Below, piece by piece: positions 54,444 to 64,000 of a stretch of DNA of 64,000 nucleotides (positions are counted from its first letter, which is position 1; each line of letters opens with the position of its first letter). The translations under genes were made by a program, and so were the position numbers. The DNA comes from Candidatus Gastranaerophilales bacterium (lineage in GTDB: Bacteria; Cyanobacteriota; Vampirovibrionia; Gastranaerophilales; Gastranaerophilaceae), in contig CALUPV010000002.1 of assembly GCA_944322745.1 (NCBI GenBank), positions 1-64,000 of the forward strand, written 5' to 3'. The notes beneath the pieces are model-generated. The model was not told where the DNA came from. It did no database searches and was given only the letters and a program-made list of their open reading frames with translations.

Positions 54444-55373
54444 ATGTATATAACTGATGGGATTGTAGAACAACATATTCACGGTGCATTTGGTTATGAT
54501 TTTATGAATTGCAGCGTTGATGATATTTGTTGTGTTTCTGAAATGCTTTTAGAAAACGGTGTTACTGCATTTTTTCCTACTGTTATGACAGATAGTTTAG
54601 AGAAAATAAAAGAAAGAATTGAAATTATTAAAGAGGCTAAAAGTAAACAAAAAGCAAAGTCTGCGCAAATTGTTGGCGTTCATTTGGAAGGTCCTTTTAT
54701 TAATCAGGAGAAAGCTGGAATTCATGAAAAAAAATATATTCTTCCTTTGGATGTTAATTTGTACAAGAAAATTGATGATAAAATTATAAAAATAGTTACA
54801 TTAGCACCTGAATTAGATAAAGATTTATCTTTCATAAAATATTTAAAATCTAAGAATGTAAAAATATCAGCAGGACATTGTATTGTTTCTAATCTTTCAA
54901 ATGTAAATCAAGTAACTCATTTATACAATGCCATGGGAAGTTTTTGTCATAGAGGTGATTCTACAGTTGTTTCAGCTTTAGTTAATGATGATATTTATAC
55001 TGAAATTATTGCGGATTCAATGCATGTAAGTGATAATGTACTTAAAATAACTTTTAAACAAAAACCTTTGAATAAAGTTTTGCTTATAAGTGATGCGCTA
55101 CCTCTGGCGCATAGCGACAAAAAAGAACAAGCATTTGCCGGTCAGAAAATATATAACAGAAATGGAAAGCTTGTTAATTCTGATGGGATTTTTGCTGGTA
55201 GTTCAATGCTTTTGTGTGATATAGTTAAAAATCTTGCAGATAAAAATATTTTAAAAATAGAAGATGCGATTCTCGCCACATCTTCTAATCAACTAAATTA
55301 TCATAAAATAGAAAATAATATTAAAGTTTATTGGAATAGTCAAAATAAAATAGAAAAAATTGAATTTATTTAA
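54444..55373 (+). CDS. nagA: N-acetylglucosamine-6-phosphate deacetylase, compact form
   Basis: Amidohydrolase releasing acetate from GlcNAc-6-phosphate. At 309 residues it is about 70 shorter than common NagA, because the protein begins directly at the barrel (GIVEQHIHGAFG) and lacks the usual N-terminal beta-sandwich half. Barrel residues are kept: H11/H13, E82 (HLEGPF), H145 (AGH), H159 (THLYNAM) and D217 (ISDALPLA). GAGG precedes the ATG, two bases after rpe, so the start looks right and no longer frame exists. No nagB is nearby. It suggests recycling of amino sugars. Confidence 0.88.
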   Translation: MYITDGIVEQHIHGAFGYDFMNCSVDDICCVSEMLLENGVTAFFPTVMTDSLEKIKERIEIIKEAKSKQKAKSAQIVGVHLEGPFINQEKAGIHEKKYILPLDVNLYKKIDDKIIKIVTLAPELDKDLSFIKYLKSKNVKISAGHCIVSNLSNVNQVTHLYNAMGSFCHRGDSTVVSALVNDDIYTEIIADSMHVSDNVLKITFKQKPLNKVLLISDALPLAHSDKKEQAFAGQKIYNRNGKLVNSDGIFAGSSMLLCDIVKNLADKNILKIEDAILATSSNQLNYHKIENNIKVYWNSQNKIEKIEFI

Positions 55374-55903
55374 AATAGACTCGTTTCAGGAGTTGTTTTT
55401 GCATAAAATCCAAACGGAACTTTCTTAAATGAATTAATTTCTTTCTTTAATTTATAGTTTTCTTTATTTAATTCATTTATTTTAAAACGCATTGTTTCAT
55501 TTTCAGTTTTTACTCTGATAAGTTCCATAACAACATCATCCATGCCGTCAAGCTTTTCATCAAGAACAGAAGTTATCCTTTCAGTCATTGATTTTTCAAT
55601 ACCTCTTAAAGTTTCTACTAATTGAATTATAGAAGCACTTGAAATAGAATTCGTTCCTTTATGTACCACATTTTTAGATGGAGCAGGAGTAACATATTTC
55701 ATTTTTCCACCCATTGAAATATCTTTAAGCTTTTTGGCATCATCTTGAGTAAAATAAGTAAGACCTCTATTATTCTTCTTCAATTTTATTGATGCTATTT
55801 TACATAACTCCTGAATTTGCGAGTTATCAATACCTAACATTTCTCTAATTTCTTTTGGTGAAAATTCTTTACTATCAAACTTATCTACCGTAGATGTTCC
55901 CAT
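55370..55903 (-). CDS. MerR-like HTH protein with C-terminal coiled coil
   Basis: The 177 residues begin with a helix-turn-helix of MerR-like type (about 13-60: FSPKEIREMLGIDNSQIQEL, then RGLTYFTQDDAKKLKDI). A Ser/Pro/Lys linker and a long coiled coil (about 95-163) follow, and the end is PETSLF. There is no ligand-binding domain. AAGGGG lies before the ATG. It is the only - strand gene between pyrH and uvrB, converging on nagA with a four-base overlap of stops. Such proteins may organise DNA or control neighbours; targets are unknown. Confidence 0.7.
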   Translation of the reverse strand: MGTSTVDKFDSKEFSPKEIREMLGIDNSQIQELCKIASIKLKKNNRGLTYFTQDDAKKLKDISMGGKMKYVTPAPSKNVVHKGTNSISSASIIQLVETLRGIEKSMTERITSVLDEKLDGMDDVVMELIRVKTENETMRFKINELNKENYKLKKEINSFKKVPFGFYAKTTPETSLF

Positions 55904-56079
55904 TTAACAAAAATCCCCTTTAATTAAAAGCATGACACAGCCTAAAAATATTATATCTATTTTAGAAAATTTTGTCTAAGAAATAAATGTATCTTTACAT
56001 AACTTTTCATTTCGTATTAAAGTTAAAAAAAAATTAATTTGTGTTACTATAAAAATATTAAGTTAACCGGAGCTTTTAA

Positions 56080-57465
56080 ATGAAATGTGTAATTTTGGCG
56101 GGTGGTTCGGGAGAGAGATTATGGCCTGTATCAAGGGATTTGTATCCTAAATCATTATTAAATCTTTTTGGCGGAAAAACTTTAATTCAAAATGTTTTCG
56201 AAATAGCATCAAAAGTGACGCCTGAAAAGAATATATTAACTATAACAAACATTAGACAAGTTGAAGATACAAGATTACAGTTAAAGGAATTATATTCAAA
56301 ACCTGTGATTCTTTCGGAACCTATGTCTCGAAATACGGCACCGGCTGTTGCGTCTGCTTTGACTTATTTAAAAAATCAAAAAGATGAAATTATATTAATT
56401 CTTCCAGTTGATTTTTCTATTGAAAATACAGATTCATTTATATCAGCAATAGAAAAAGCGAAGTTGCTTGCAAAAAAAGGATTTATTGTTTCATTTGGGG
56501 TTAAACCTTTATATGAAGAATCTGGATTTGGATATATTCAGACTGATGAAAATATACTTGATGGGAAAAAAGTAAAAAAGTTCATTGAAAAACCTTGCAA
56601 AGAGGATGTTTCAATATTTATAAAACAAGAAGATTTTTATTGGAATACTGGAATATATCTTGCTAAAATGTCAACTTTCTTAGAAGCATATGAAAAGTAT
56701 GCACCAAAAGAATATCGTGTATTTAATAAAGAAATGTTTGATGAAACAAATAAGATAAAATATGAATTTTATGAGAATATTCCTGAAATTTCAATAGATT
56801 ATGCAATAATGGAAAAGGCTGAAAATATTGTTTGTGTTGAACTAGATACAGAATGGAAAGACTATGGTTCTTGGCAGGCAATATATAATGATAGAGAAAA
56901 AGACACCAAAGGTAACGTTATAGAAGGTAATGTAATAACAGAAAAGTTAAAAGATTCTTTTGTATATTCTTCAAAAGAATTAGTTGCTGTTTCAGGTATG
57001 AAAAACACAATATTAATTGAGACAGAGGATGCTGTTTTAGTTTGTGATAAGTCTAGAGCTTCTGATATTAATCAACTTGTAAAAGAATTGAAGAAAAATA
57101 ATGATTCAACTACACATTCGAGAAAAACAGTGTTTAGACCTTGGGGCTTTTATACTTGTTTAAATTCGGGAGCCGGATGGCTGACTAAAATTATTACTGT
57201 ATCTCCTGGTCATAAATTGTCACTACAATCACATAATTATAGAAGTGAACATTGGGTCGTTTTAGAAGGAAAGGCGACTGTGATTTTAGACGAACAAAAA
57301 CATGTTCTTAATAAGCATCAAAGTATAGATATTCCTATAAAATCAAAACATTCTCTGCAGAATCATACAAAAGAACCTCTTAAAATATTGGAAGTTCAAA
57401 AAGGAGAATACATTGGAGAAGATGATATAATACGTTATGAAGATATGTATGGACGAGTAAAATAG
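56080..57465 (+). CDS. manC: Mannose-1-phosphate guanylyltransferase / mannose-6-phosphate isomerase
   Basis: Bifunctional type II enzyme leading to GDP-mannose. The 461 residues have a nucleotidyltransferase domain (about 1-270: ILAGGSGERLWPVSRDLYPK, FIEKPCKED, FYWNTGIYLAKMSTF) and a C-terminal cupin isomerase domain (about 345-461: RPWGFYTCL, GHKLSLQSHNYRSEHWVVLEG-like metal histidines). GGAG precedes the ATG. It pairs functionally with rmlA-D and the WecA/TagO-like transferase for surface glycan synthesis, though it is 25 kb away. A weak hairpin follows. Confidence 0.95.
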   Translation: MKCVILAGGSGERLWPVSRDLYPKSLLNLFGGKTLIQNVFEIASKVTPEKNILTITNIRQVEDTRLQLKELYSKPVILSEPMSRNTAPAVASALTYLKNQKDEIILILPVDFSIENTDSFISAIEKAKLLAKKGFIVSFGVKPLYEESGFGYIQTDENILDGKKVKKFIEKPCKEDVSIFIKQEDFYWNTGIYLAKMSTFLEAYEKYAPKEYRVFNKEMFDETNKIKYEFYENIPEISIDYAIMEKAENIVCVELDTEWKDYGSWQAIYNDREKDTKGNVIEGNVITEKLKDSFVYSSKELVAVSGMKNTILIETEDAVLVCDKSRASDINQLVKELKKNNDSTTHSRKTVFRPWGFYTCLNSGAGWLTKIITVSPGHKLSLQSHNYRSEHWVVLEGKATVILDEQKHVLNKHQSIDIPIKSKHSLQNHTKEPLKILEVQKGEYIGEDDIIRYEDMYGRVK

Positions 57466-57477
57466 CTATAAATTCTG

Positions 57478-57505
57478 TTTTCAAACAGTATTTTAATGCT
57501 ATAAT
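57478..57505 (+). promoter_or_regulatory. candidate ftsH promoter
   Basis: TTTTCA (57478-57483) and TATAAT (57500-57505) are 16 bases apart, 35 bases before the ftsH ATG. The -35 overlaps a small hairpin (CTGTT with AACAG) after manC. Confidence 0.4.
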
Positions 57506-57540
57506 TATATAAAAAGGGTTGTTATTATAAGGGATTTAAT

Positions 57541-59409
57541 ATGAATAAAAATCAATCAATGGGTATTTGGCTGGTAGTTGGAATCTTGGTTTTAGCCTTA
57601 GTCTCTATGCTATTTACAGGTCCTACTACTTCAACAAAAATATTATCTTATACTGAGTTTATCAATAAGGTTAAAAATGCAGAAATAAAAGAGGTAATCA
57701 TAGAAAATGATACAGTTACTGCAATACCTGTTGAAGATGGGATAAAAACAAAAGTTAGCGGTAAAGAAGAAATAACTGCTTCTTTAAGATACAAGGCTAA
57801 TATCCCGGCTAATGATAATACGTTATATTCTACGTTAGATGAAAATAATGTAAATGTTGAAATTAAAAAATCTAATGAATCATCATCTTTTATGGGAATT
57901 ATGGGAACGGCACTTCCTATCCTATTAATAATAGCTTTCTTTATAATACTTGCAAAAATAATTCAGACAGGTGGTTCTCAAGCATTGTCTTTTGGAAAAA
58001 GTAAAGCCAAAATGATGCTTGATAGTAAAGTAAAAGTTACATTCAAAGATGTAGCCGGTATCGATGAAGAAAGACAGGAACTGGAAGAAATTGTAGATTT
58101 CTTGAAAAATGGTGAAAAATATTTAAAATTAGGAGCTAAAATTCCAAAAGGTGTACTATTAGTTGGTGCACCGGGTACAGGTAAAACCTTAATGGCTAAG
58201 GCTGTTGCAGGAGAAGCAGGAGTTCCTTTTTTCTCTATAAGCGGTTCTGACTTTGTAGAAATGTTTGTTGGTGTTGGTGCTTCAAGAGTTAGAGATCTGT
58301 TTGAACAAGCTAAAAAACATCAGCCGTGTATTGTTTTTATAGATGAAATCGATGCTGTAGGTAGGCAGCGTGGAGCAGGTCTTGGAGGCGGTCATGATGA
58401 AAGAGAACAAACATTAAATCAATTATTAGTTGAGATGGATGGTTTTGATGGAAATACGAATATAATTATTTTGGCTGCAACTAATAGACCAGATATTTTG
58501 GATAATGCTCTTTTAAGACCTGGAAGATTTGACAGACAAATTATGGTTAGTCTTCCTGATGTAAAAGGAAGGGAACAAATTTTGGCTGTTCATGCAAAAG
58601 GAAAACCATTGGATAAAGATGTTGATTTAAAAGTATTAGCAAAACGTACACCAGGGTTTACCGGTGCAGATTTACAAAGTTTGTTGAATGAAGCTGCATT
58701 ACTTGCTGCAAGAAGAAATAAAACAGTAATAAATATGGCAGAAATTGATGATGCTATTGATAGAGTTATAGCTGGTATTGAAAAGAAAAGTAAGGTTATG
58801 ACGGATGAAGATAAAGAAATAACGTCATACCATGAAGTAGGTCATGCACTTTTGGCAAAATTATTAAAGGATTGTGATGAACTTCATAAAGTTACTATCA
58901 TTCCAAGAGGATATGCTTTAGGTATTACGTGGACAAAGCCTGAGGATAATAAGGTACATGTAAGTAAATCTAAGTTATTAGATCAAATAACGATGACACT
59001 TGGCGGAAGAGTGGCTGAAGAATTAGTTTATGGAGCAGATAAAATTTCTACAGGTGCTTCAAGTGATTTGCAAAAAGTTACTGAAGTCGCAAAGAAAATG
59101 GTATCGCAGTGGGGAATGTCTGAAAAAATGGGAGCTATGACATATGGAAAATCACAAGAGCATGTATTTATGGGACGTGATTTTGGTACTACAAGAGATT
59201 TTTCAGAAGAATTTGCTGCTGATTTAGACAGGGAAGTAAAGAAAATTATTGATGGTCGTTATGAAGTTGCAAAACAACTTCTGAGCGAAAACAGAGATTT
59301 GCTCGATGCTATAGCAAAAGAACTTTTAGAAAAAGAAACTCTTGATGATAAAGATGTTACTGACATTATAATCAAGATAAAAGGAGAAGAGTTTAATGAT
59401 AAGCTGTAA
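57541..59409 (+). CDS. ftsH: ATP-dependent zinc metalloprotease FtsH
   Basis: Membrane-bound AAA+ protease that removes damaged membrane and regulatory proteins. The 622 residues have TM1 (about 8-26), a small extracytoplasmic domain, TM2 (about 119-141), Walker A GAPGTGKT near 209-216, Walker [13 protein letters not shown], the second region of homology with [19 protein letters not shown], and the zinc site HEVGH near 431-435 with a later Asp. AAGGGAT precedes the ATG. It is complete. Confidence 0.98.
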   Translation: MNKNQSMGIWLVVGILVLALVSMLFTGPTTSTKILSYTEFINKVKNAEIKEVIIENDTVTAIPVEDGIKTKVSGKEEITASLRYKANIPANDNTLYSTLDENNVNVEIKKSNESSSFMGIMGTALPILLIIAFFIILAKIIQTGGSQALSFGKSKAKMMLDSKVKVTFKDVAGIDEERQELEEIVDFLKNGEKYLKLGAKIPKGVLLVGAPGTGKTLMAKAVAGEAGVPFFSISGSDFVEMFVGVGASRVRDLFEQAKKHQPCIVFIDEIDAVGRQRGAGLGGGHDEREQTLNQLLVEMDGFDGNTNIIILAATNRPDILDNALLRPGRFDRQIMVSLPDVKGREQILAVHAKGKPLDKDVDLKVLAKRTPGFTGADLQSLLNEAALLAARRNKTVINMAEIDDAIDRVIAGIEKKSKVMTDEDKEITSYHEVGHALLAKLLKDCDELHKVTIIPRGYALGITWTKPEDNKVHVSKSKLLDQITMTLGGRVAEELVYGADKISTGASSDLQKVTEVAKKMVSQWGMSEKMGAMTYGKSQEHVFMGRDFGTTRDFSEEFAADLDREVKKIIDGRYEVAKQLLSENRDLLDAIAKELLEKETLDDKDVTDIIIKIKGEEFNDKL

Positions 59410-59440
59410 GTGGAAATTATTTAATTAAAAGGATATTTTT

Positions 59441-60172
59441 ATGGCGTCTTTAATAAATTCAATACGTAGTATTACAAGTGATTCTTGGTGGATTGTAAAA
59501 TTAGGTTTATTGGCAAGTGTATTATTTGTAGTTATGGATAATGATTTAAATTATCCTAATGGAAATCCAGCACTAGTACCGGTGTATGCTATGTTATTCA
59601 TAGGAATGCTTGGTTGCGCCTCTATTGCTATGCATAGGAATATAAATAACAAAATACCTCTATTTCCAAGTTTATTTAATCTTCCGGAATTGGTTATCAA
59701 ATCTATAGGAGCTTCAATTGCAATTCTCCCAGGCGTATTAATATACTATTCTGTTATCTCTTTTATACAGAAAAATATTGTTCTTGAAACTTTTGTAATG
59801 GCTGTTATATATATTTGTATAACAATTTTTATTGCTCCATTTATATTTATACCAGTTGTTTTATATAGTGTAAATGGAAAAATGACGGATGCATTTAATA
59901 TCAAGAATATATTTGAAGGTTCAGGCAATTTTGCTGTGCAATTTTTATCTTATATATTGCAATTTGTTTTTATAATTTGTATTGTTACTTATCTTATATA
60001 TACAGTTCTTTTGGAAATGCTTGGCGATCATGTTAGTTTGTTAATTTTAAAAAGTATTGTGATAGTATTTTCTTTCTTTTCATTTTTTATATTCTGTTCT
60101 GATTTATATGAAGATGTAATACCTGAACTTAAAAATGTACAAAAAAACAAATCAAAAAGAAAGATTTCTTAG
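59441..60172 (+). CDS. Multi-spanning membrane protein of unknown function
   Basis: The 243 residues have about six membrane segments, with short loops and a Lys-rich cytoplasmic tail ([12 protein letters not shown]). The arrangement is like DUF4013-type proteins, with an early [20 protein letters not shown] and paired long helices, but I cannot be sure of the family. AAAGGAT precedes the ATG, 31 bases after ftsH, so it may share the ftsH transcript. Its 3' end overlaps the 3' end of uvrB on the other strand by 21 bases. Confidence 0.7.
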   Translation: MASLINSIRSITSDSWWIVKLGLLASVLFVVMDNDLNYPNGNPALVPVYAMLFIGMLGCASIAMHRNINNKIPLFPSLFNLPELVIKSIGASIAILPGVLIYYSVISFIQKNIVLETFVMAVIYICITIFIAPFIFIPVVLYSVNGKMTDAFNIKNIFEGSGNFAVQFLSYILQFVFIICIVTYLIYTVLLEMLGDHVSLLILKSIVIVFSFFSFFIFCSDLYEDVIPELKNVQKNKSKRKIS

Positions 60173-62137
60173 CTTTTTTATTTGATTCCTGATTTCAGCA
60201 GCCCTTTCAAAATCAAGAATTGAAGCCGCTTTTTTCATTGATTTTTCAAGTTTATCGAGTAATTTGGGTAAGTCTTTTTTTGAAATATTATTTTCTACCA
60301 TTTCTTCAGCAACAATATCTTCTATATTTCTGTAACTTGCAACTAGTTGAAGAAGATTATTCTCTACAGGTTTTTTTATTGTTTGTGGTGTAATATTGTT
60401 AATTCTATTATATTCAAGTTGTATAGAACGTCTTCTTTCGGTTTCTTTTATTGCTTTATCCATTGATTCTGTAATCTTATCAGCATACATAATTACTCTT
60501 GAACATACGTTTCTTGCAGCTCTCCCAATAGTTTGAATTAAACTAGTCTCGGAACGCAAAAAACCTTCTTTATCTGCATCCATAATAGCAACTAATGAAA
60601 CTTCAGGGATATCAAGCCCTTCTCTTAATAGGTTTACACCAATTAGTACATCAAATAAACCTAATCTTAAGTCTCTTAATATTTCAACTCTTTCCATTGA
60701 GACAATTTCACTATGTAAATAGCGCACTTTTATTCCCATTTGCTGAAGATAATCGCATAAATCCTCAGCCATTTTTTTCGTAAGTGTTGTAACAAGTATT
60801 CTTTCTTTCTTATCTGTTACTTTTTTTATCTCTTCTATTAGGTCATCAACTTGGTTAAGAGTAGGTTTTACAAAAATTTCCGGATCAACCAATCCTGTTG
60901 GTCTTATAATTTGTTCTACTAAATTTGATGATATGGATTTCTCAAATTCACCGGGGGTTGCAGATACAAATATTTTTTGTCCTACCTTTGACCAAAACTC
61001 TTCTATTTTTAAAGGTCTATTATCTTTCGCACTTGGTAATCTAAATCCATAATCAACTAAAACCGTTTTTCTTGCTTGATCACCATTATACATTGCTTTT
61101 AATTGTGGTATAGATACGTGAGATTCATCAATTACGAGTAAAAAATCATCATTAAAATAGTCCAATAATGTGGCAGGAGCACTTCCTTGAGGTCTTCTTT
61201 CTATTATTCTTGAATAATTCTCTATTCCGCTGCAGTATCCCATTTCCTTTATCATTTCAATATCATAGTTTGTTCTTTGATATATTCTTTGTGCTTCTAT
61301 TAATTTATTTTCAAACTCAAATTGTTTCACTTGATTGTTCATTTCCTGACGAATTATTTTTATTGTTTCTTCTTTATCTTCTTCACCTGAAATATAATGA
61401 ACAGCAGGAAATATTACTGTCGTATCAATATTTTCTATAATTTCACCGGAAACAGGATTTATTCTTGTTATTTTTTCAACTTCATCTCCAAAAAGATAAA
61501 TTCTGGTAATCATTTTTTCATATGCAGGCATTATTTCTATAATGTCGCCTCGTGGTCTGAATGTAGAACGTGTTAATTCTAAATCATTTCTTGTATATTG
61601 AATTTTAACTAATTCTTTTAAAAAAGCATTTCTGTCAATTTCGTCACCAACCTCAATTTTTAATGCACCTTTAAAATATTGCTCTGGTAAACCTAAACCA
61701 TATATACAACTAACTGAAGCAACAACTATTACGTCATTTCTCTCATATAAACTTCTGGTTGTGTTATGTCTGAGTCTATCTATTTCATCATTTATTGTTG
61801 CCGATTTTTCAATGTATGTATCACTTCTTGGAATATATGCTTCAGGCTGATAATAGTCGTAATATGATATAAAATATTCAACAGCATTATTTGGAAAAAG
61901 TTCTTTAAATTCGTTATATAATTGAGCAGCTAATGTCTTATTATGTGCTATTACAAGAGTTTGTTTTTGAACCTTTTCTATTACATTTGCAATGGTGAAT
62001 GTTTTACCTGAACCGGTTATACCAAGTAAAGTTTGTGCATCATATCCTTTTTGAATGCCTTCGGTCAATTCTTTTATTGCTTTTGGTTGGTCCCCTGATG
62101 GCTTGTATTTTGAACATATTTTAAATTGTTTTTCCAT
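60152..62137 (-). CDS. uvrB: UvrABC system protein B
   Basis: Damage-verifying helicase-like subunit of nucleotide excision repair. The 661 residues are full length: Walker [16 protein letters not shown], the beta-hairpin [20 protein letters not shown], helicase motifs [23 protein letters not shown] and IGRAARN, and the C-terminal UVR domain ([17 protein letters not shown]) that contacts UvrC. No uvrA or uvrC is in the window. No good ribosome site is visible. Confidence 0.98.
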   Translation of the reverse strand: MEKQFKICSKYKPSGDQPKAIKELTEGIQKGYDAQTLLGITGSGKTFTIANVIEKVQKQTLVIAHNKTLAAQLYNEFKELFPNNAVEYFISYYDYYQPEAYIPRSDTYIEKSATINDEIDRLRHNTTRSLYERNDVIVVASVSCIYGLGLPEQYFKGALKIEVGDEIDRNAFLKELVKIQYTRNDLELTRSTFRPRGDIIEIMPAYEKMITRIYLFGDEVEKITRINPVSGEIIENIDTTVIFPAVHYISGEEDKEETIKIIRQEMNNQVKQFEFENKLIEAQRIYQRTNYDIEMIKEMGYCSGIENYSRIIERRPQGSAPATLLDYFNDDFLLVIDESHVSIPQLKAMYNGDQARKTVLVDYGFRLPSAKDNRPLKIEEFWSKVGQKIFVSATPGEFEKSISSNLVEQIIRPTGLVDPEIFVKPTLNQVDDLIEEIKKVTDKKERILVTTLTKKMAEDLCDYLQQMGIKVRYLHSEIVSMERVEILRDLRLGLFDVLIGVNLLREGLDIPEVSLVAIMDADKEGFLRSETSLIQTIGRAARNVCSRVIMYADKITESMDKAIKETERRRSIQLEYNRINNITPQTIKKPVENNLLQLVASYRNIEDIVAEEMVENNISKKDLPKLLDKLEKSMKKAASILDFERAAEIRNQIKKLRNLSF

Positions 62138-62275
62138 AAAGATATTTTATATTAAATCTTTTCTTTTGTGTATAATAGTCTTTTGATTTTGTTATATTAT
62201 AGTATTTAATTAATAAATAATGAAGAAAATCATCTTTACTAATTCAATTATTAAAAATATAATAAAATAGTGAAT

Positions 62276-64000
62276 ATGAATGATTTAACGGAATATTTAA
62301 AAAAAGCCTTTGAGTATAAAAATAATGGAGATTATAAAAAATCTATTGATTATTTTTATAAAGCTTTAGCTTTAGATAATGAAAGTTCCGAGATAATGGC
62401 GGAGCTTGCTTTTCTTTATTCCAAATTATGTCAGTATGACAGAGCTATTAGTTTTTATGAACAAATCATTGCTCTGAATGCTGATAATTATTCTGTAAAA
62501 TTACAATTTGCATTATTATTAAAAACAATAAAAGAGTATAAAAAAGCAGAAGAAATTCTTATTGATCTGTACGAGAAAGAATATGAATTGGAAATAGTAG
62601 TTTCTGAAATGTTTCATATCTTTTTTATAAATCATGATTTCAAAAAAATCATATTATATTTTAATAGATATTCTAATAAATTAAATAATAGTATAGTTTT
62701 TTATTATGTTGCATCTGCATATTCTCAGCTTGGGAAAAAAAATATTTCTGATGAGTTTTATGAAAAATCTTTTAATATAGACGAAAAGAATATTTTAGCA
62801 GGAAAAGAAGTCGTAAAATTTTTATTTGAAAAAGGCCAAGTAGATTCTGCAGAGAGTCTTGCTCTAAAGCTTTTAAAACTTACAGAGGATGCTGAATTAT
62901 TATATCTGTTGGCAGAGATAGCATATAAAAAATCGGAAATTGATTCTGCAATAAAATATTATTCATATGCAATTAAAGTAAATTCTCAGAATGCCTTGTA
63001 TTATTTTAAACTGGCAATTGTATTTTCTTTAAAAGGCTTTTTTAAAGAAGCTGAAGAATGTTATTGCCGAGCTATTTCTATAGAACCTGAAAATACTTTG
63101 TATAACTATGCATTGGCATATATGTATTATATGAATAAAAAATTTGATTTAGCTGAAAGACTAGTTGATTATGTTTTGACAATTGAGCCTGATAACAGTA
63201 ATGCTTTATCTCTGAAAGCTTTACTGTTGATTAATAATAATGAAATAGTTCTTGCCGGAAATCTAATAGAAAAAATAAGTTTTCAAAAAGAAAAAGATGA
63301 TTTTTCGTATTATGTTCAGTCAATATACTATTCAAAATTAAATGTATGGGATAAAGCAATTGATAGTATACTACAAGCAATAAAGCTAAATAATCAATCA
63401 CTGGAATATAAATATCAATTGGCAAATTTAAAATATAATATTGAAGATTATGAAAATTCAATTAAAATATGTGAGGAAATAATCGAATTAAATCCTAAAT
63501 ATATTCATGCATATATACTTTTGTCAAAGATAAACTTGAAAATGAAAAAATTTGATTTGGCAAAACAATATATTAATAACGTGCTTATTTTAGATAAAAA
63601 TATATCAGAAGCATATTATATATTGGCTGAAGTAAATTATATTCTAAAAGATTATGACAAGGCAATTGAAAACTATAAAATAGCAGCTTCAATAAATCCA
63701 AAGGAAGAAGAATATTATGCAAAAATAGCTCAATGTTATTATTCTATAGAAAATTATAAAGATGCTTATTTATATTTTAAAGAAGCATCTGAGTTTGATA
63801 TAGCAAATGCTGATTATAGGTATTATATGGCAAAGTGCAGTATAAAAAATAATGAGGTAGAAAATGCAATAGCAAGCTTTTCTTTAATGAAAAGGTTGGC
63901 ACCTTCAAATATAGAATATATAAAAGAATATGCAGGGTTTATTGCTGAAAATGGTAAGAAAAATAGAGCAGTATCAATTTTAAATTCTTTAATAAAAGAA
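62276..64000 (+). CDS. Tetratricopeptide-repeat protein (truncated by window end)
   Basis: An open frame from ATG 62276 (GTG 62270 is also possible; TAA at 62252 closes the frame upstream) runs without stop to the window edge: 575 codons. The product is a long array of TPR units of about 34 residues, for example NNGDYKKSIDYFYKALALD, GFFKEAEECYCRAISIEP, EDYENSIKICEEIIELNP, and KDYDKAIENYKIAASINP. There is no signal peptide or membrane segment. TPR arrays are protein-interaction scaffolds; partners are unknown, and a C-terminal catalytic domain may lie beyond the edge. Confidence 0.9.
   Translation, partial: MNDLTEYLKKAFEYKNNGDYKKSIDYFYKALALDNESSEIMAELAFLYSKLCQYDRAISFYEQIIALNADNYSVKLQFALLLKTIKEYKKAEEILIDLYEKEYELEIVVSEMFHIFFINHDFKKIILYFNRYSNKLNNSIVFYYVASAYSQLGKKNISDEFYEKSFNIDEKNILAGKEVVKFLFEKGQVDSAESLALKLLKLTEDAELLYLLAEIAYKKSEIDSAIKYYSYAIKVNSQNALYYFKLAIVFSLKGFFKEAEECYCRAISIEPENTLYNYALAYMYYMNKKFDLAERLVDYVLTIEPDNSNALSLKALLLINNNEIVLAGNLIEKISFQKEKDDFSYYVQSIYYSKLNVWDKAIDSILQAIKLNNQSLEYKYQLANLKYNIEDYENSIKICEEIIELNPKYIHAYILLSKINLKMKKFDLAKQYINNVLILDKNISEAYYILAEVNYILKDYDKAIENYKIAASINPKEEEYYAKIAQCYYSIENYKDAYLYFKEASEFDIANADYRYYMAKCSIKNNEVENAIASFSLMKRLAPSNIEYIKEYAGFIAENGKKNRAVSILNSLIKE

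Noticed and set aside
62138-62275. tRNA or small RNA gene between uvrB and the TPR gene
   Set aside because: No cloverleaf, T-loop motif or terminator hairpin; the stretch is A/T-rich promoter-like DNA with TATAAT at 62171-62176.

Overview
The window is A+T-rich, densely coded bacterial chromosome, read with the standard code. I saw no phage, transposase, rRNA, tRNA or CRISPR. The best guess for the host is a non-photosynthetic relative of Cyanobacteria, a gut-type Gastranaerophilales (Melainabacteria). Supporting this are a DUF2993/LmeA-like protein, a stand-alone Clp-N-domain protein, dTDP-rhamnose and GDP-mannose genes, FolE2, and an oxygen-defence set (PerR-type regulator, rubredoxin, flavodiiron protein) typical of a fermentative anaerobe. 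A low-GC Firmicute-like lineage is not excluded. The lineage call is inference from gene content.

Layout. (1) 1-5.0 kb, + strand: an orphan membrane-anchored propeller-like protein between two copies of a hairpin-forming repeat, then polA and a small secreted protein. (2) 5.1-7.9 kb, - strand: pyk and lpd. (3) 8.1-8.7 kb, + strand: a secreted HExxH protein. (4) 8.7-23.3 kb: a compact - strand array of 15 genes, read in the order glyA, wecA/tagO, def, fmt, aroH, a degenerate purD-like gene, ylxR, infB, rbfA, truB, a DUF2993 protein, a GerM-domain protein, a LuxR-type HTH protein, a triple Clp-N protein and a U32 peptidase. Most junctions overlap or are a few bases apart. (5) 23.4-30.1 kb, mostly + strand: a DnaJ-like protein, queE, ilvD, a CooC-type ATPase with folD, small hypotheticals and an HdeD-like membrane protein. 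(6) 30.1-34.1 kb, - strand: rmlCBDA and a secreted protein. (7) 34.2-37.6 kb, + strand: iron-sulfur flavoprotein, PerR/Fur, a short rubredoxin (46 aa), flavodiiron protein, and a protein with a Gln/Met-rich tail. (8) 37.7-41.6 kb: ilvC divergent from ilvBN, then a secreted parvulin. (9) 41.6-43.4 kb, - strand: a second formyltransferase with an endonuclease IV-like TIM barrel. (10) 43.5-50.8 kb, + strand: serS, tmk, a duplicated-motif small protein, folE2, an aminotransferase, hisH, and a radical SAM protein overlapping a MATE transporter. (11) 50.9-55.4 kb, + strand: pyrH-frr-cdsA-rnc-rpe-nagA. (12) 55.4-64 kb: a MerR-like coiled-coil protein (-), manC, ftsH, a membrane protein, uvrB (-) and a TPR protein that runs off the right edge.

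The genes mostly serve translation initiation and maturation (IF2, RbfA, TruB, Fmt, Def, Frr, SerRS), one-carbon metabolism (GlyA, FolD, FolE2, Fmt), branched-chain amino acids (IlvB/N/C/D), envelope polysaccharide supply (WecA/TagO, RmlA-D, ManC, CdsA) and oxygen defence.

No complete new multi-gene system is evident. The most unusual items are the triple Clp-N protein without an ATPase, the degenerate PurD-like protein, the formyltransferase/endonuclease IV-like pair, the radical SAM-MATE pair, the CooC-type ATPase without a visible client, the WYDNDP-repeat protein, and the hairpin repeats around the first gene. No gene-free stretch exceeds 300 bases.
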